Positions 6,201 to 8,202 of a stretch of 8,202 bases of DNA are shown here, piece by piece; within the stretch, counting starts at the first letter, position 1; every line of letters starts with the position of its first letter. The position numbers were made by a program, and so were the translations under genes. The stretch lies in the NCBI GenBank assembly GCA_027365715.1, contig DAHXLZ010000223.1, positions 1-8,202 on the forward strand, read 5' to 3'. The notes under the pieces are model-generated. The model was not told the DNA's origin and ran no database searches. It worked only from the letters and a program-made list of their open reading frames with translations. This stretch comes from Methanomassiliicoccales archaeon. Its GTDB lineage: Archaea > Thermoplasmatota > Thermoplasmata > Sysuiplasmatales > Sysuiplasmataceae.

Positions 6201-7231
6201 CGCCCGCTGTGATTTCCGGTGCCGCTCCCCCGTCATTCCTTTCCATGCCTGAAAACGGTGTCAGCACAGCGCTCAACCTTTCGCACATATTCTATTCACC
6301 TCAGGGCAGCAGGCTGAACTATTCCGGAAAGGCAGACAACCTGTCCATTTCAATTACACAGGACGGTCTTGTGACAGTGAAGCCGGAGCAGTACTTCTCT
6401 GGAAGCGTGAGGGCAGATTTTGTCATAAGTTCTGATTATGGTTTCATCGACCGCAGCATGGTCGTCTTCGTCTATCCTGTCTATATGCCACCGGTCATCA
6501 GTGTCCCGCAGCATATTACAACACATTACTCAATATTCATCATAAATCTCTCGAAGTATATTGTCAATCACAACGACGTGCCACTGACGATCAGCGCCTC
6601 CGGAAGCGGCGTAGCAGTTGCCGGAACGGAAGTGCTTGTCTCCCTGCCCGCGGGCTCTCAGGGTGAGACAATCACGCTGTACTTTGTCACTCCCCAGGGA
6701 ACCGTGCTTGAAAGAACAGTTGCGGTGCAGCTTGTTTCATCCTTCCCGAATGTGTATGCGGTATTGTTCTACGCTCTGCTCTTCGCTGTTATACTCCTGG
6801 CTGCTCTGCTGACTTACAAACGGCTTATTCCCCGGCCGTTCCAACTCAGTTCCGTCCTGCTCATACATAATGACGGGAGGCTGATATCTTTCGGGCACGG
6901 CGAGGATTACAGGGGAATGGACAGGGATCTCATCGTGGGCATGTTTACCGCAATACAGGATTTCGTATCAACATCCTTCCCCGAGATGGAGGGTGCACAA
7001 TCGCTGAACAGGATTGAACTTGGCAAATACAGCATTGCAGTCGAGAGGGGAAGGGTCGTGTTCATATTGTCAATCTATTCAGGCGAGCCTCCCAGAGGCT
7101 GGTTTGAGAATATGCGTGCAACGATCGGCGGAATCGAGAGGAAGTATCAGAATCTTGATTCATGGGATGGGAGGCAGGAAAGCGTAGAAGGGATAGGGGA
7201 AATACTATCATCGCTTCTGAGGAGCGGCTGA
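3206..7231 (+). CDS. Giant type I membrane surface protein: Ig/cadherin-like repeats, one TM helix, cytosolic domain
   Basis: This 1341-residue protein has a signal peptide (hydrophobic 10-26, likely cut near AQA at 29-31), a long ectodomain, a transmembrane helix at 1183-1204 followed by positive KRLIPR, and a cytosolic tail 1205-1341. The ectodomain appears to hold, in order: a beta domain beginning TTFYLH (about 38-218); two Ig-like modules (about 219-427); two bacterial-Ig-like tandem repeats (428-511, 513-598), each with I-x-x-x-P-S, LAG, D-x-YGN and NG[T/S] marks; and about six cadherin-like modules to 1180. I count about 45 N-x-S/T sequons before the helix and none after, plus a single Cys. 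The tail carries IHNDGRL (1220-1226) and MDRDLIVGMFTAIQDFV (1238-1254). This pattern resembles a compact alpha/beta (roadblock/longin-sized) domain at the cytosolic ends of archaeal and bacterial envelope proteins. A role in adhesion or surface sensing is an inference; a structural S-layer role is possible but leaves the tail unexplained. Confidence 0.85.
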   Translation: MHHKHGTGGTVLIVLLLLSSSLIVFSQNAQAAAGPGSSATTFYLHDDQHGFGHPGKRYDWANTSLPYNPLNPYFISSSYQGILLNNSAPYNSFRWIVSPSLGAPVALNGTVSVQLYLTPSNTSTGIPVNLSVTLQNLTVTSSGVSIKSIAHNCTGGIFLTPNELVSVAMKISTPYLLSANSSIVLNVTRNDSNSLTSVYVEFDYNSTPSNFRVPVTPRISSAVVSAAGIIYDNQSFPVLASVTDSLGHQDIAHVMLSAVNTSGVQVVSGIMMTETTYGRYVSNFSADIGPLHYGKYVIETIAGTVSNLSGGNELFYQNYSVTVLPSLSSFTVSSPAGATAGVPFAVNATAVADSGLNMTAFNGTADIQLIRSNGTVLSPALYSPHSALFASGFSRFSVNVTSAGNFSVVLSSGTASGRAYVIVAPGPVSSIAVLPSAYSMLAGATEQFTAAASDSYGNANTTWMPVWSVTGGLGNISSNGTFTASAAGTGHILATDAATGATGYANISVSSGSLFSIQINPSNETLLAGQSYFFHVSGFDAYGNSVQLADVIWSTNAGTIYSNGSYALLNATATPMSRGYIEAYSAGLTAIALLTVVPSAYSPQFVTPFIKITEPSDQTWSLNISAYVTDPNDPSGQGMEWFLYGGVTLFYTYGSGVFGNTRITFIPYHGAYGQTNATLVVINREGYSSSAELQITVLPRPEWINSLPLYMSVQAGIPYSLNYTYFINTSPYPINQIRLSTSSSFVYASGLSLTYFFPVSAAARTFPVVITATNPDNLSESLIQLVSVVSSPAPSLDTRSAPPSFISVYRGENVTLASPLSVYFSSPQPLRFSIVSSGVSTHISGSGLLHISAPENPSTFNGTVLVQANNSEGEYAFLFLHVGIVDIITPPVVMSIPVISVHYSLSAAPDYSLSLLQYVSDSYVPLYSLSVLPGSGFITFSRSNFSLLFSMPANASGGSTYAGPYWLNTTLLFVGGPLSQIANDSVSVGLSVYVSSNYPPAVISGAAPPSFLSMPENGVSTALNLSHIFYSPQGSRLNYSGKADNLSISITQDGLVTVKPEQYFSGSVRADFVISSDYGFIDRSMVVFVYPVYMPPVISVPQHITTHYSIFIINLSKYIVNHNDVPLTISASGSGVAVAGTEVLVSLPAGSQGETITLYFVTPQGTVLERTVAVQLVSSFPNVYAVLFYALLFAVILLAALLTYKRLIPRPFQLSSVLLIHNDGRLISFGHGEDYRGMDRDLIVGMFTAIQDFVSTSFPEMEGAQSLNRIELGKYSIAVERGRVVFILSIYSGEPPRGWFENMRATIGGIERKYQNLDSWDGRQESVEGIGEILSSLLRSG

Positions 7232-7243
7232 TTCTGCCCGCGC

Positions 7244-7262
7244 CGGGCGGACTCACCGCCCG
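7244..7262 (+). other. GC-rich hairpin just after the surface-protein gene
   Basis: CGGGCGG (7244-7250) and CCGCCCG (7256-7262) form a perfect 7-bp stem around ACTCA, starting 12 nt after the stop. No T-run follows, so it is not a standard intrinsic terminator. It may protect or trim the 3' end of the mRNA. Confidence 0.5.
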
Positions 7263-7321
7263 TTCAGGGCAGACGGCGGGAATTGCCAGTGCACCTGTTA
7301 TTTGCAAGAATGATATTCATG

Positions 7322-7337
7322 TTATATCCCTTTAATA
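7322..7337 (+). promoter_or_regulatory. AT-rich promoter-like sequence before the small ORF
   Basis: TTATATCCC followed by TTTAATA lies 33-48 nt before the ATG at 7370. This would allow a short-leader transcript. The match is moderate. Confidence 0.35.
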
Positions 7338-7369
7338 CGATGGGGGGACTAAACCATACAGGGACAGGA

Positions 7370-7579
7370 ATGGACAGAGAAGAAACAGTCCTCAGGATGG
7401 CACACCGTTTCCTGCTCGAAATTAACGAGGGGGAAATGGATCGTGCGCTGGATGACGGTTTAGTCCTGCTCAAACTGATGGCCGGCAACCCTGGCGGGTT
7501 GAATGCAACGACGATGGTTTCGCCTACTCCTCCCCCTCGCAAGGCAGATCAAAATCAAGTTGCCCCCTTCGCCAGGTGA
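7370..7579 (+). CDS. Small hypothetical protein (69 aa), helical N-terminus, Pro-rich tail
   Basis: I do not recognise a family. From ATG 7370 the first 40 residues (MDREETVLRMAHRFLLEINE onward, to LKLMAG) are charged and amphipathic. The A-x-x-FL-x-EIN-x-GE-x-D-x-AL-x-x-GL-x-LL spacing resembles one TPR-like helical hairpin. The rest is glycine-, proline- and glutamine-rich and probably disordered. There is no signal peptide, membrane segment or cysteine. The frame is open upstream through ATG 7340 and to TTG 7283, but that extension looks like untranslated promoter DNA. It lies alone between the surface-protein gene and the dUTPase gene, on the same strand, with its own AT-rich upstream element. 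It could be a real small adaptor-like protein or a chance ORF. Confidence 0.5.
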   Translation: MDREETVLRMAHRFLLEINEGEMDRALDDGLVLLKLMAGNPGGLNATTMVSPTPPPRKADQNQVAPFAR

Positions 7580-7716
7580 GCCTGCCAGCCTCCTGTCCCG
7601 TTAAGCTTCTGCAACAGTACCATTATGCAATCCCCGTTCAGGGATACACCATTCAGCTCTTATCGATCAAGAGCATGTTGATTGCAGCAAATCATTCAGC
7701 ACAGCATTCCATGGCC

Positions 7717-7729
7717 AATAATAAAATAA
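7717..7729 (+). promoter_or_regulatory. TATA-like element for the dUTPase gene
   Basis: AATAATAAAATAA is centred about 29 nt before the ATG at 7752, consistent with a leaderless or near-leaderless transcript. The stretch 7580-7716 shows no gene or other structure that I can support. Confidence 0.45.
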
Positions 7730-7751
7730 GGATCACGTTTTTCCAGAAGCC

Positions 7752-8202
7752 ATGTGCGTCCTTTCCGATTCTGAAATAATTTATTTTGCATCTGAAGGCA
7801 AACTGATCTCAAATGGCTTTATCGAATCTTCTGTTACCCCGAATGGTTATGATCTCAGAATAGAGACTCTAATGCTTCCGGATGTCTTACCCGATGCATC
7901 TGCCGGCATCGATATACCTCCTCATTCCTGGTTCGCTGTATCCACGATGGAAAAAGTCACTCTTCCCGGGGACATTTCTGCGCAGCTGTGGATCAGGAGC
8001 AGCTATGCGAGGAAGGGCATAATCGGCAGCTTCGGGAAGGTCGACGCAGGCTTCTCAGGCACGCTTACACTTTCGTTCTATAACGCATCTTCAAAGGCAA
8101 TCAGGCTTGCGAGAGGGGAGAGGGTCGCTCAGATTGTTTTTGAGCGGCTGTGCACAAACACCGGCAGGGATTATGGGTCAAGATCAGGAAATTACCAGAA
8201 TC
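7752..8202 (+). CDS. dut: dUTPase of the archaeal dCTP deaminase-like family (3' end cut off)
   Basis: It hydrolyses dUTP to dUMP and pyrophosphate in the cytosol, keeping uracil out of DNA and supplying dUMP for dTMP synthesis. The 150 visible residues start at the N-terminus (MCVLSDSEI) and show TPNGYDLRI, then IPPHSWFAVSTMEKVTLPGD, the nucleotide-binding RSSYARKGIIGSFGKVDAGF with its conserved Asp, GTLTLSFYNAS, and GERVAQIVFERL. The final GNYQ box is just reached at the window edge, so only about 10-20 residues should be missing. The spacing follows the archaeal dUTPase branch (RSSLAREGVIGSF in Pyrococcus, from memory) rather than classical trimeric dUTPase. Ser replaces the Glu that dCTP deaminases carry in their TLE motif, which argues against deamination and for dUTPase-only activity. 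The ATG at 7752 starts at the normal family position. Confidence 0.88.
   Translation, partial: MCVLSDSEIIYFASEGKLISNGFIESSVTPNGYDLRIETLMLPDVLPDASAGIDIPPHSWFAVSTMEKVTLPGDISAQLWIRSSYARKGIIGSFGKVDAGFSGTLTLSFYNASSKAIRLARGERVAQIVFERLCTNTGRDYGSRSGNYQN

Noticed and set aside
7244..7262. Intrinsic terminator
   Set aside because: The hairpin is perfect but no T-run follows, so it is listed only as a hairpin.
7580..7716. Possible ncRNA or tRNA in the gap before the dUTPase gene
   Set aside because: I found no cloverleaf, conserved tRNA arm sequences or long stem; nothing supports an RNA gene.
7576..7779. 67-codon plus-strand open frame overlapping the dUTPase start
   Set aside because: No protein-like pattern; it overlaps the well-supported dUTPase N-terminus and its promoter in another frame.

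Overview
The window looks like archaeal chromosomal DNA, most likely from a Thermoplasmatota-type lineage (inference). Reasons: genes are preceded by AT-rich TATA elements at about the right distance for leaderless or short-leader transcripts. A Ras-like small GTPase sits beside a very large, sequon-rich secreted protein anchored by one C-terminal membrane helix. The last gene is an archaeal-type dUTPase. I see no tRNA, rRNA, CRISPR array, transposase or integrase.

Layout. Bases 1-235 on the minus strand hold the 5' part of a P-loop ATPase gene that leaves the window and whose frame appears broken near its start. A divergent AT-rich region (about 240-450) contains a perfect 26-bp palindrome built from two TATA-like halves and a 20-nt direct repeat. 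Then, all on the plus strand: an M20-family amidohydrolase (451-1629), an enoyl-CoA hydratase (1720-2505), a Ras/Rab-like small GTPase (2606-3145), a 1341-residue surface protein (3206-7231), a small hypothetical protein (7370-7579) and a dUTPase cut off by the window end (7752-8202).

How the genes may work together. The amidohydrolase and hydratase look like ordinary catabolic enzymes, each with its own promoter-like sequence. The most interesting unit is the GTPase plus the surface protein. They share one promoter region carrying two inverted repeats, the surface gene follows the GTPase stop by 60 nt, and its start has a strong Shine-Dalgarno sequence. The surface protein has a signal peptide, a long array of Ig/cadherin-like beta modules with about 45 N-glycosylation sequons, one transmembrane helix and a 137-residue cytosolic domain. 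This suggests an outside-to-inside adhesion or surface-sensing receptor paired with a small GTPase switch. The pairing is an inference from gene order and topology.
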